A model generated the notes under the pieces. It did not search any database and was not told the DNA's origin. It saw only the letters and a list, made by a program, of their open reading frames with translations. 64,000 nucleotides of DNA from positions 16,888,001 to 16,952,000 of the forward strand of contig NC_079489.1 of the NCBI RefSeq assembly GCF_020520425.1, in the 5' to 3' direction. The position numbers were made by a program, and so were the translations under genes. This DNA is from Spinacia oleracea (lineage: Eukaryota; Streptophyta; Magnoliopsida; Caryophyllales; Amaranthaceae). Below, one piece after another: positions 9,327 through 20,300 of this stretch. Position 1 is the first letter of the stretch. Each line of letters starts with the position of its first letter.

Positions 9327-11441
9327 GTTTAATTTACATATGCAATTGAATCTTTGGTTAATGAATATATATAAATATAGGAGTTAAATTAGGTTGTGTT
9401 TTTTGCATCTAATAAATAAATTAGGTTGTGTTTTAGCGACACTTTGGTGTTATGATAGCAACATGGTTAATTAATTCAAAGACTAACCCAAGTAGATTAG
9501 CCAATAGGAGAACAAATGTAGATGGTGCGAGAAAGTCAAGGTTGAATTAGTGTCGCAATAATGTCGTCATATGTTTTTTTTCTGATTAACATGTGAAATT
9601 TGATCCAGCCAAAACAACATGGTGAATAAATCATAATGAAAAAACATACTCGTATAATCCAATCAGCTCCTATCTTGGGTAGAGGCTCGATCTTTTGTAG
9701 GGATGCTAATATCCAACGGATGATCTAATAACTCGGTCACCCGTTATAATCAAGGGGATGAAAACCCGAATTATATATATGGATGAAAAACGGGCGATGG
9801 ATGCGGGTCGGATATGGGAGAGGTTTTTTATCCATCATCCGATCCGTCATCCATTTATTTTATCTCAAATTGTGTATAAGTTAAAATTATAAAAAATTGA
9901 TATTTAAAAAATATATATCCATATGAATGTAACATGACCCTATATGACTACAATTTTCTTACATACAGATCACAAAAATGGCCAAAGTCGTAGTGTGAAT
10001 AGTGTAAAACACAAGATGCTGCGATATTCACTGAACGGAGGAAGTATATTATTTATATTTATATTTTAAAAATAAAAGGTGTTGTTATATCAATTATGTA
10101 TTAAATTTATTGTTCGTTAAAAAAATTTGTTTTATTATGCGTGAATAAATGCGGGATGAGAATTAATTATATGTTTCGGAAGGTGGGACCGGATACTAGT
10201 GGTAACTCTGAGTATGTTTGTATTAGTTCTTTCCCTCAAAGTATTACTACTTTGGCGGAAATCGACTTGATTTAATAAAATGTCCGATCTATCTTCCCCT
10301 AAAAAAATATGTTGTAATTGGGAAAACTAAAAGTTTGAGGTTGTAATTGGAAAACTAAAAGTTTAAGATTATAATTGGGAAAACTAAAAGTTTGACGTTG
10401 TAACCCGTAAAGACTAAAAAATTTTTGGGTGTATTTGACAAATTTTCCCAAAAATAATAATAAAAAGGTCAAAAAGTCAACCAATTACCCCTTAAGTTTC
10501 TTCTCCATAATGTAGGTTTGTTAATATTAAACTGCTAATAACTTGAAAAAAGATGACAAAATCCCTTGTTTCTCTCCATTTTAATTCATAACCCTAGCCT
10601 GCTCAAATGGCGGGTCAAGCCAGGCCTAGGCATAAAAAATCAGCTCGCTATGTCGGGCCGGGCCGAGCCAAGATTCAGGTCAAGAATTTGTGCCAAACCC
10701 GCTATTTTCGGGCCTAAATTACCGGACTTTTTCATTGAAAAGTGTAGGTTTGTGTTTGCCCAAAAAATTTAAAATTTTGGGTCGGGCCGGTCCCCGGAAC
10801 CGGGCCCGAAAAATTCTTCTCAAACCTACAAAAATTTCGGGCGGATCGTCTTGATCAGATTGACATAACCCCTTAATTCTCTCCATTTTAATTCATAAAA
10901 ATATATATATATATATATATATATGCTGCAGTCCAAACGGTGGAATGACGCTCAATGCTATAGTACAAATAATCCGCTCAATGGCATTCTTTCTCTATCG
11001 CTATCAAAACCTAATTTACGAAATCTTTTTTTCCAATTTCTCTAAGAAACACACTATGTATATGTGAACTTTTTTTTGAGGGGTTTATATGTTAACTTTC
11101 TTTACTTTAGTACTACAATTTAGATTTTTCATCTTATAATATGTGTATTGCAATGTTTAACTATGTAAATGCTTTTAACTAGAGATTATATCTAATTTTT
11201 CTTCATATGAACTTTTTGAATATTTCTAACATGTTACTCCGTATTTATTGTGATTAGTTGTCATAACGCAATTTTTAGTTTTTATATAATCTTGCACGCA
11301 TAACGTGCATATAAGACGAGTATTCTCTATTCTATAAATATAAAGGATAAAAGTGAATTTACTAAAACTACCTCATCTCTTCACTTGAATAAAAGTGAAT
11401 TTACTAAAACAACCTCATCTCTTCACTTGAAATAGAGATAA
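9327..11441. other. Intergenic DNA upstream of the ZIP gene
   Basis: No gene is seen. The first few hundred bases should hold the ZIP promoter (minus strand): TA-rich sequence at 9363-9380 could be a TATA region, but it lies too close to the ATG to be sure. Other contents are a GC-rich diverged repeat at about 9700-9850 (GATGGATGCGGGTCGG, TCCATCATCCGATCC), a GGGCCGGGC-rich repeat at about 10600-10850, and a (TA)12 microsatellite at 10901-10924. Confidence 0.5.
10313..10405 (+). repeat. About 30-bp minisatellite, three copies
   Basis: Three tandem copies of a unit that reads GTAATTGGGAAAACTAAAAG followed by TTTGAGGTT, with a few substitutions between copies. The open frame on the minus strand is a by-product of the repeat. 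Confidence 0.7.
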
Positions 11442-12054
11442 TGTAACACCCCGACTTCTAAACACCATTAATTAGGTTAATTATCTTTAATTAGCAGCGG
11501 AAACCCTAATTTAGTCGGAGCGTCACTTGCCGTATCCCCCTCGTGGGAAATACAAGGCGACATAACTTTTTTACATTTACTGACTACTGTTGAGTAACAG
11601 TAATTATACTTCACTTCGATTAATTCTTTAAAATTTACATTGAAATCTAAGTAAACCTTAATAAATATTTCTAACATGTTTAAACATTAATTTAAAAATC
11701 TAACTCAAATCGTGAAATCAAACTTAGAGTTTAATTAATACATCCCTTTATTACTAATGACATAGTTATCTTTATTAAACATTGATCGTGAATTTGATGG
11801 TTGCATCCTCACTCTAAGGCATCCCATGATCTTCTTCGTACCTAAAACAAAAGCAACATCGTGAGCCGAGGCCCAATAACATACTACCCTAACAGCGTAA
11901 ACTCATTTCAATTCATTTTATTTACTTTGCAATCAGGGAGAATAGAACATAGTAAAACATTTTCATAAATGCAATAAAACATCATTTATAACTTGAAACT
12001 TTGATAGTTCCCATTATCTTTCATAAAACCTTCTTTTTACTTGGTAACTGACAA

Positions 12055-12200
12055 GTTAGCCTTGCGGGACGTCTCCCACCTTGCGATAGTCCTCAAGGAG
12101 CACTCTCCCTTGTTGGACATACGCCCGTACCTAAATAGTTTCTCTTTTAGCTTGCGGTAACCCTCAAGGAGCACTCTCCCTTGTTGGGTGTCCCGCGGTA
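12055..12200 (+). repeat. Tandem duplication of about 75 bp
   Basis: Two copies of a unit containing CTCAAGGAGCACTCTCCCTT followed by GTTGG (around 12093-12117 and 12163-12187), each preceded by a diverged CTTGCG(A/G)TA(G/A) segment. It lies inside the LTR-like block. Confidence 0.65.
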
Positions 12201-12949
12201 CGGCGGTACGTGCACGACCTAGAAATAGTAACCCCACTAACTGCCAGAACCGGTTACACTTGTATTTATCATGTTTCGTATCTTATTATTAACTCATAGA
12301 CATCGTTCTTATAAAATCATACATAAATATGCTTGAATATAATCATTATAAAACATACTTTATAAACACATTTCATATCCCACAATCCAATAAAAACATA
12401 TCATTATAAACATATTTCATAATCTCATCAAAACACATTTCATAAGGGGATTGTGGGTGTTAGCAATAGATGTTACCTCAACCGTAGTTTATACGTCCCG
12501 TTCGATGGATCATTCATCCTGAGCTCCAAGTCCGATTTCTTTTGAATATTAAATCATTGAATTAGTTATTAAAACGATAATAACTTAAAATCGATATTTT
12601 ATAAATAATAAATTTTATAAGTAACGAATTTATAAGTAACGGATTTTAATAAAAAATAAATAAATATAATTTCATGTTTTACTGAAAATATTATTAATCA
12701 AAATATTAATCAAACTTTCTTTTGGGTATATATATATCATAAATCGATTTTTATAAATATTATTTAAATTTCGTTTTTGTTAAATAAATCTAGTAATTTA
12801 TTTTAGTAAAATCAATAATTAAACCTGAAAAGTAATAACGATTTATTAGTGAATAATTATATCGAAAACAAAATTCATTAAAACATAAATATTGATTAAT
12901 TGAATCTGAAAATTCATATTTGTTTTAACCAAAGCCTAAAGATCTAGAA

Positions 12950-13735
12950 TTGGGCCAGCTGGTTATGGGCTTGGTATGTGAAATAAAAAGTAAACGAGGT
13001 TCCAATTTGGAACCTGTTTTACACGAAAGGGGAGCACGGAGCAGGGGAAAACAAGGAACAGGGGAAGCAGGGGATGAGGGCACGAGGAGGAGTAGGGAGG
13101 AAAAGAGGGAGGTTGGGCGGCTGAGCTCAGGTGATCCGGTGTCGCAGCAAGGAACCGCGCCGGAGAGGCGGCGGCGGTGGTGGTGTGGTTTCGCGGCGGA
13201 GAAACAACAAGGGAGGGGAGGGTGGTCGCGCGAAACAGGGGGAAACAGGGGAGGAAAGAGGGGCGGCTGGGCGGCGGCCCTGGTGTCGCAGCAGCGCGAG
13301 ACCGCGTGGGAGAATGACGGTGATGGTGAAGGTGGTTGTTCGCGGCGGTGGAACAACGCGGAAGGGGAGAGAGAGGTCGAGCAAAGGAGGGAAAGCAGGG
13401 GAAAGTTCGGTGGTGTTTCTGGCTGGCCGAGTGGTGCTGGGGTGGTAGTCGAACAGTGGTGGGAATGGTGGTGGTCGGTGGCTGTTGTGGTGGTTAATGG
13501 TGGTGATGGTTCGAAGCAGAGATGAGGAGGAGAATTGAAAATCAGGATTTGTTTTTGATTGAATTTCCTGAAATGGAAATGCAATTTGTATATCAATATT
13601 GAAAAGTTTACTTGGGGTCCAAGGGGTTGAATTTGGACAGAATTGAGGGAAGGAGGGAAGGAAATTTCCTTCCTGGTTTATACGTGGAGAGCAAGGGAAG
13701 AGGGAAAAAGTGAATTTTTGGTTCCTTGAGGGCAT
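12950..13735. other. GC-rich, purine-biased low-complexity island
   Basis: The plus strand is dominated by GGGAGG, GCGGCGG and GGTGGT runs, so stop codons are rare in several frames on both strands. The longest frames (minus 12925-13596 and 13127-13735, plus 12950-13525) read as Pro/Ser/His-rich or Gly/Arg-rich low complexity with no recognisable domain. I regard them as compositional open frames. The region could be a transcribed leader of an LTR element read on the minus strand, but nothing proves it. Confidence 0.45.
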
Positions 13736-14267
13736 TTTCGTAATTTCACAATATTAGGCAAAAATTCAGAAATTGTTGTAATTTTCAGAAATTTATAAAA
13801 GTAGAAATGTTTAATTAAAATCAAGTTTTAAAATAATTCTTTATATATAAAAAAAATATCGTTAACGAAAAATAAATTTAATTTCCGAATAAAATAAGAA
13901 CGTTTCGAAATTATTCAAAATTCTAAATAAATTACGAAATAATTAATATTTAAAGAATAGCTCAATCTCGTAAATTTGAAATTAAATTATAAACTGAAAA
14001 ATAAATCGTGTAACAATATTAAAAATTCAAGCGAAATAAAACTTCGTTAATTAAAATAAAGTTCGAATTTAGGACTTAAAATGATTTTAAGTTAAATAAA
14101 AATAATTAAGCATAATTAATCGAGTTTTAAAAATTCGGGGTATTAATAAATTCAAACAATATGACCTAAAACCCTTTGACAAAAAAATTTGAAAATCAAG
14201 GGAGCGGCAAAATTCAAAAACTCCACCCTTCGATACCGTTAATGAATCACCCCTCGCAGGATTTTGT

Positions 14268-14278
14268 AAACCCTAACC
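14268..14278 (+). promoter_or_regulatory. Telo-box (AAACCCTAACC) upstream of Fused-type kinase
   Basis: An exact AAACCCTAA motif lies about 100 bp before the kinase ATG. Telo-boxes near transcription starts are known in plant genes expressed in dividing cells, which suits a cytokinesis kinase. That link is inferred from the motif and its position. Confidence 0.4.
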
Positions 14279-14378
14279 GAGAATTTGTGCTAATTCAATC
14301 GCATTGCAATTTTAAATTCCAACATCAAGCTTATTGATTTCAAGCATATTCATCAAATTGCGTCAAAGATCGGAAGAA

Positions 14379-17300
14379 ATGGGGGTTGAAAATTATCACG
14401 TCATTAAGCTTGTTGGCGAGGGACAATTTGGCAAAGTTTACAAGGGAATAAGAAAGTTCACTGGCCAGGTTAACTTTTTATTTTTTTTATTTTTTATTTA
14501 GGGGTTATATAATTTTCCGGCGGATTAGTTAGTGATTTGGGTTTGTAAAATTGTAGACTGTTGCTATGAAGTTTATAATGAAGCATGGGAACAGTGATAA
14601 AGATCTTCACAATCTTAGGCAAGAGATCGAGGTGATTTATGCAGATTTTTTGATTAATTTTATTCCAAAAATGGCAATTGGTTGAATGCATGGATAGTTT
14701 GGACTTTGGAATTCGAATTATGAGTTGCAATTATAGTTGAATTTTCTGAATTACTGTACTTCTGATTCGTATTACGTACTTGATGAATGATGATTGGTGC
14801 TGAAAATGGAATGAAGGTTTGTGGTTTGTTGAAACTGTAATGTAGAAGTGTTATCCAAATGATCCAAGTAAGGAAACAGTAACAGCAATTATTCCATGTT
14901 TGACAATCTTGAATTATGATTAACCCAGAACAATCTCGAGTATCGGTCACTGGTCTTAGTAAATGCTCAAAAAGTCATATGCTTACATTTGATATTTGTA
15001 TGTGATCAGATGAACATGTATTGTGATCTGTTAGGATAGAGTGACATAAATTTTGCGTGCTACACGGTTTATATGTCTTGATGAAGCCTGGGGTTTCTTC
15101 AATTCCCTTTTTATTGTGTAAATTCTTAGCTTTACTACAGACACTAGGTGCGTGTAACTGTGTACTTTTTATAACATAATTTCTTTTGAAATTTGAGGAA
15201 GGTTTTTGTAGAACTCGAGGTTTGATTTGATAAGTTATCCTACAAATATCACATAAATGCATTATGGGTTTGGTACCAGAGACTTACATTTAACAATTCT
15301 TAGACAATGGACTTGAAAATATTTTAGTTGCAATTCTTGCAAATATGTTGAACATACACTAAAACAAATCTACATTTGTTCTTGTGCTATTTCCCTTTAT
15401 TATCTATCCTGTTCGTTGCCCTTGTGTCCTGAGCTCATGCTGTTCAATTTTGTTGAGGTCTGCAAATTAGAAGTGTTTCTGTTTTACCTTCAGTTATTAT
15501 GTGTATTTGTTCTTCAATTGCTTGTCCTCAGATCTTTTTGCAGGAGCAATTTGTTTGTAGTCATCTATTCCATTCTATAATATAATCACTGTGACATTTA
15601 CCTGACTTACTGATGTTTACTTTAACACTGACTTTTTTCATGTAAATTACAGATACTCAGAAAGCTGAAACATGAGAATATTATAGAAATGCTTGACTCC
15701 TTCGAGACTGCACAAGAAATCTGTTTAGTCACAGAATTTGCTCAGGTTTTTTTCTTCCCCCTTCAAATTTTTGAAAGGCAAACTGCAGGTGCATGTCTTA
15801 CCACAGTTGTCTGTATGAATAGTGCTGGACTTGAAATAACTTGGGGACCTTGATGCATGCATTGAAGAAATATTATTGTTCCCTTTCATACTGCACAAGT
15901 ATGTTAAGGCATCTACTACTTGCATTTCTCTAGTATTTTCGTGTATGAGAATTGATGGAATTTATTTATGGTCTAGGGTGAACTTTTTGAGGTCCTTAAG
16001 AAATATAAGTGCCTGCCTGAAGAACAAGTTAAAGCAATCACAAAGCAGTTGGTACAGTTTCATCTTTAGGTTTCTTTTATTTATCTACTTCGTATCATTT
16101 TTCTCTTCAAAGTGGTTCTCAATTTTCTACATTCCCTCGCATCAAAGTACTGTGTGATATTTGATGTGTTTCACTTGAAATGAAAAAAAATGGTTTTTGA
16201 TTGTGTTGCTGGCCAAAGTTCCAGGTAAAAGCGCTGTATTACTTGCATTCCAACAGAATTATTCACAGGGACATGAAGCCGCAAAATATCCTTATTGGTT
16301 CAGGCTCCATTGTTAAGGTTAGGTATACAGAAACTGTCCATTTACTCTACTTTTCGCCTGACATATTTACTTTCGGCCATTTACCTATCCTTAGTTTCTA
16401 TCATCATTTTCTTTGGTCATTGTTTACATTCATTGCTCAAGAAACATTATGTATCTGAACTCTTCACTAGTTCACTTCAAGTCAACTTGCTTGTATTTTC
16501 ACGGATTGACATAGTCTGATTGATATGAGTATGACTGTAATAATTAATTGTCCGAGAAGGAGTCAAAGATTCACTATTCGCTGGGTTTTATACTATAATG
16601 GCTTGACTTGAAATGGCTCAGTAAACTGATTGTGCCTTTTATTGTCATTGCTTCTCAATCATTCTATTAGCTGTTAGCATAAGGATGAGTCCCCTTTTCC
16701 CACTGATTGTGGTCGTCTCCTTAAAGACAAATGGGTTAAGTTGGTGTTACTTGATATGATTGTACTACCGTTTCATTTCCGAATTTTGTTTCTGCTTGCA
16801 CTTATATGTGGTCTTCTTTACTTCAGCTTTGCGATTTTGGGTTTGCTCGTGCCATGTCAATGAACACTGTTGTACTTCGCTCCATTAAAGGTCAGCTTTG
16901 TGATTTGTTTGCTTTGCTGGTAAACTTGGACCTAACTTCTACTTTCGAAGTTCATTATGGTTGATGCAAATGGTTTTTGCTTGTTTTTCTATGGACTTAA
17001 TTCCCCCTTTATGTTGTTCAGCTAGTTTTCTTTTACATTGTCAAACCCCTTGTTAATTTCCCACCAGGCCCAAACAATGCAAGAAAGATAAGGGTTAAAG
17101 AAGTTGGTCATGTATCCATGAAAAATGTTACTGCTGTTTCTTTTGCTCATACGCATCTGACTGTATCAGGTACTCCATTATACATGGCTCCTGAGCTTGT
17201 TCTTGAACAACCATACAATCAGACAGCTGACTTGTGGTCTCTTGGAGTGATTTTGTATGTACCTCGACATTATCATATGCGTAACCAACTTTACCTCAAC

Positions 17301-20300
17301 CTCCTGAATGATATCATTGGCTTACAGCCTACCTCAAAATATTACTGGTTATCATTTCATTTTAATACTTGTATCAGCATAGTAAAAAGTTAATCATATT
17401 TGACTTCAATAACTTGCCTGTGCACCAGGTATGAGCTTTTTGTTGGCCAACCTCCATTTATTGCCAACTCAGTTTATGAACTTATACAACTTGTTATCAA
17501 GGTACTACTTACAGTTTAAAGTTTAAACTGCTGATGTTATCAGGGATATAAATTATAGCTCCACCAAAGCGTGAGTTTATTTCCTTTATCTGCAGGACCC
17601 AGTTAGATATCATGAAAATATGAGCCCAGAATTTAAAAGCTTCTTGAAAGGATTACTTAATAAGGTCATTTACATCATCACATCTGTTTTCTTAGCCTCC
17701 TGAATAGTCTGACTGGAACTCATACTAATTTATTTATTATCTCATTTCTGTGTATCAGGTCCCACAGCAAAGACTTTCTTGGCCTGGCCTTCTTGAGCAC
17801 CCGTTTATTAAAGATTCTTCAGATGATTTGGAGACAAGGGTACTGGGGTCTTGTTTTGCAGGTGTTGGCATTTTTCAAATAATTTTGGTAGATGACTAAT
17901 ATTGGTCTTTCCTTAATTATTTCCCAGGAATTGCTTTCTCCAATAAAGCCGCCAATGGGGTGTGAAGCCGCTCGGAAAGGTGAAGCTGCTCGGAAAGGTG
18001 AAGCTCTGAGAACTTCCCTACCAGTACGGTCTAAGACTGTCACTCCTGAAATTAAGGCCTTACCAGTAACCAATCACCTACAATCAGCTTACTGTTTGTT
18101 AGGCAACTATAGTTTATTGAACTGTAATAATTGCTACTGGCACAGGTAATAATCATACCCCTTGTGCTTCTGATAGTGAAAATTCATCAGGAATTCTTTC
18201 TGATGCCCGACCCAGTGAGTCTGACTTGGCCGTGACAGAGGCATCTCTTGGGCCTACAGGTAATTGTAATCTTATCATACTGTGCTGAAATTCTATTGTC
18301 CTATTGTCAAATGTTATTCTGAATCTATCATGTAGTTATTGTTTGGGGTGATGATAAAGGTCAAGTTGCGACAACATTTAGTTGTCGCAATCTTACGTGT
18401 CGCAGTTTCATTGGTACATACAGGCGCCACGTAGGCTATGCGTCATCAGAATATTTTTACTATCAATTCAATATTTTTACTATAAAAATATATAAAAAAG
18501 GTAATCAATGTAAAGAAGGAAACAAATTAGAATATTAAGATTTTCCTACCTTTTTTTGAAAGGTATATAATAGATTATATAAGTTAAATATTTTAGTTTC
18601 CAATTTAAATCATGACACATAAGCATGCCATGTCATCATTGTGACACGGCTTAAAGGTCGCATGTTGCGACCTTTATCATTTTCGATTGTTTGGATACTG
18701 ATGCACGTAATGTGACTGACTGACTCATTAACGAAGGCTATTATGACAGACTCAAATACCGTCTTTTACGTGAAATATTAACAAATCATGCATTCCCGTT
18801 GTAATTTTAATTTATTGATCCGTGCATCGCACGGGCTTAATTCTAGTTGCCACTATAATCATCTTTTTTATATTTTTTTGAGGATTCGGTTATAATCATC
18901 TTAATTATAGTTACCTATTCTGTTATCTTATGTCAAGAATGAATACTTTGTTCAGGCAGTCAACCAGTAGATAGGCTGGAAAATAATTCTCGCACCATCA
19001 AAGGTGCGAAAGTGATAGGCAAAAAAAAGGAGGCCTTAACACTCATTCTGGAGCCAGTCAAAATCTTTTCTAAAGGAATAGGGAACTCTATCAGGTAAAG
19101 GAATATTTAGTGTCTCTGCTTTCATAGCTTCAATTTGATTATGTACGTTTGTTGACTAAACTTTTGTCTAATTTATTCTCCATGGAGTACAAGATTTCGA
19201 TCTGTTAATAGGAGTTATCTAACAGTTTTAATAGCCTAGTCATTTTGTTCTTTTGTGTTCTATATATGTTTCTGTCAACAGCATTAGTTGTAATCCTTTG
19301 TGTTGATTCTGAGTTTTGATGATGACAACGCAAACTTCCTAATCGTTGGTTAAGTGTGTTTTTGTATTGCTAAGTTAGGGAGTGCCTGAGTAGGACAAAC
19401 TAAGCATGTGGAACAAACACTAAGCAATGCAGGGAATTCCTAACGAATCGATCAAGTCTGCAAATGAAGGCTGTTCCCAAGACAGCTGTTCCCAAGACGG
19501 CTGTTCCCAAGACGGTTGTTCCCAAGATGGCTGTTCCCAAGACGGCTGTTCCCAAGACGGCTGTTCCCAAGATGGCTGTTCCCAAGACAGCTGTTCCCGA
19601 GATGGCTGTTCCCAAGACAGTTGTTCCCAAAGACGGCTGTTCCTAAAGAAGGCTGATCCTCAACGGCTGATCCTAAGCAAGTTATTAAGGTGTTCCTCAT
19701 ATATTATAAGGATCATCAATGTTCCGGGGAAGGAACAATGCATGAAGCGTTCAAGCGAAGCTTCAAAAGGTGCCAACATAGAAGCTACAACATATGAGTT
19801 TATGTTTAGATTTTATGTAAGTATTTTAATAACGTTTATGCATAATATGGAACAAAAGGAACACGTGTGTTTTAATATGTTTGAGAAAATAGTTTTTGTA
19901 AATAAAATAAATTTTTATAAAGGAAAATCTTTTGGAAAATAAATAAAACGATTTTGAGAAAATCAACATTGGATTCTGATTTAGAATTCCTTGTTTTCCA
20001 AGAAAAGGTTTTTACTTGTTCCTAAAACTACTCCCACTATTTTCTCTAAAATTGAACGTGTTAAAAGTGGTTTGAAGAAGTCTCCCTGTTTCTCTCAATC
20101 AACGTGCACGTTACTGGTTAGTGGCCGTTGAGGGGAACATGGGAAACTGACCAAGAAAGTTCCTCTATAAAAGGAAAAGGTTTTTCATTTCTCAAATCAC
20201 AACTGACAACGCACAATATTTCTAAAAGAGCTTAAGAGTTTTTATCAAAAGTCAGTTTACAAAAGAGCGTGTTCCTAAAGTTCCTTTATTGTACATAAGC

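Larger units (their letters stand above)
11442..14147. mobile_element. LTR-like block with TGTAACACCCCG terminus, 2.7 kb
   Basis: The block opens with TGTAACACCCCGACTTC and closes near AATTCGGGGTATTA, a diverged complement of the opening. These ends are common for LTRs of large plant retrotransposons and their non-autonomous derivatives. No second copy is in the window, so it could be a solo LTR. It contains a duplicated segment (12055-12200) and a GC-rich stretch (12950-13530) in otherwise AT-rich DNA. It ends about 230 bp before the kinase start codon and so forms much of the upstream region of that gene. I did not find a convincing target duplication. Confidence 0.45.

Noticed and set aside
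11286..11310. Possible Helitron 3' end (GCACG...CGTGC hairpin)
   Set aside because: The terminal tetranucleotide would be CGAG, not CTRR, so the signature is incomplete.
12925..13735. Long open frames on both strands of the GC-rich island
   Set aside because: Products are Pro/Ser/His or Gly/Arg low complexity, frames overlap on both strands and no domain is seen. They reflect composition only.
18103..18145. GC-AG intron in the TIO linker
   Set aside because: It would keep the frame, but 43 bases is too short for a plant intron. The AAAG|GTGAAG donors upstream give a normal intron.
19400..19942. Frames of CSQDG, AVPKT and LGNSR repeats in the copia 1 LTRs (also 25772-26329)
   Set aside because: They come from a 15-bp tandem array that keeps all frames open. 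They are in the LTR and not in a gene.
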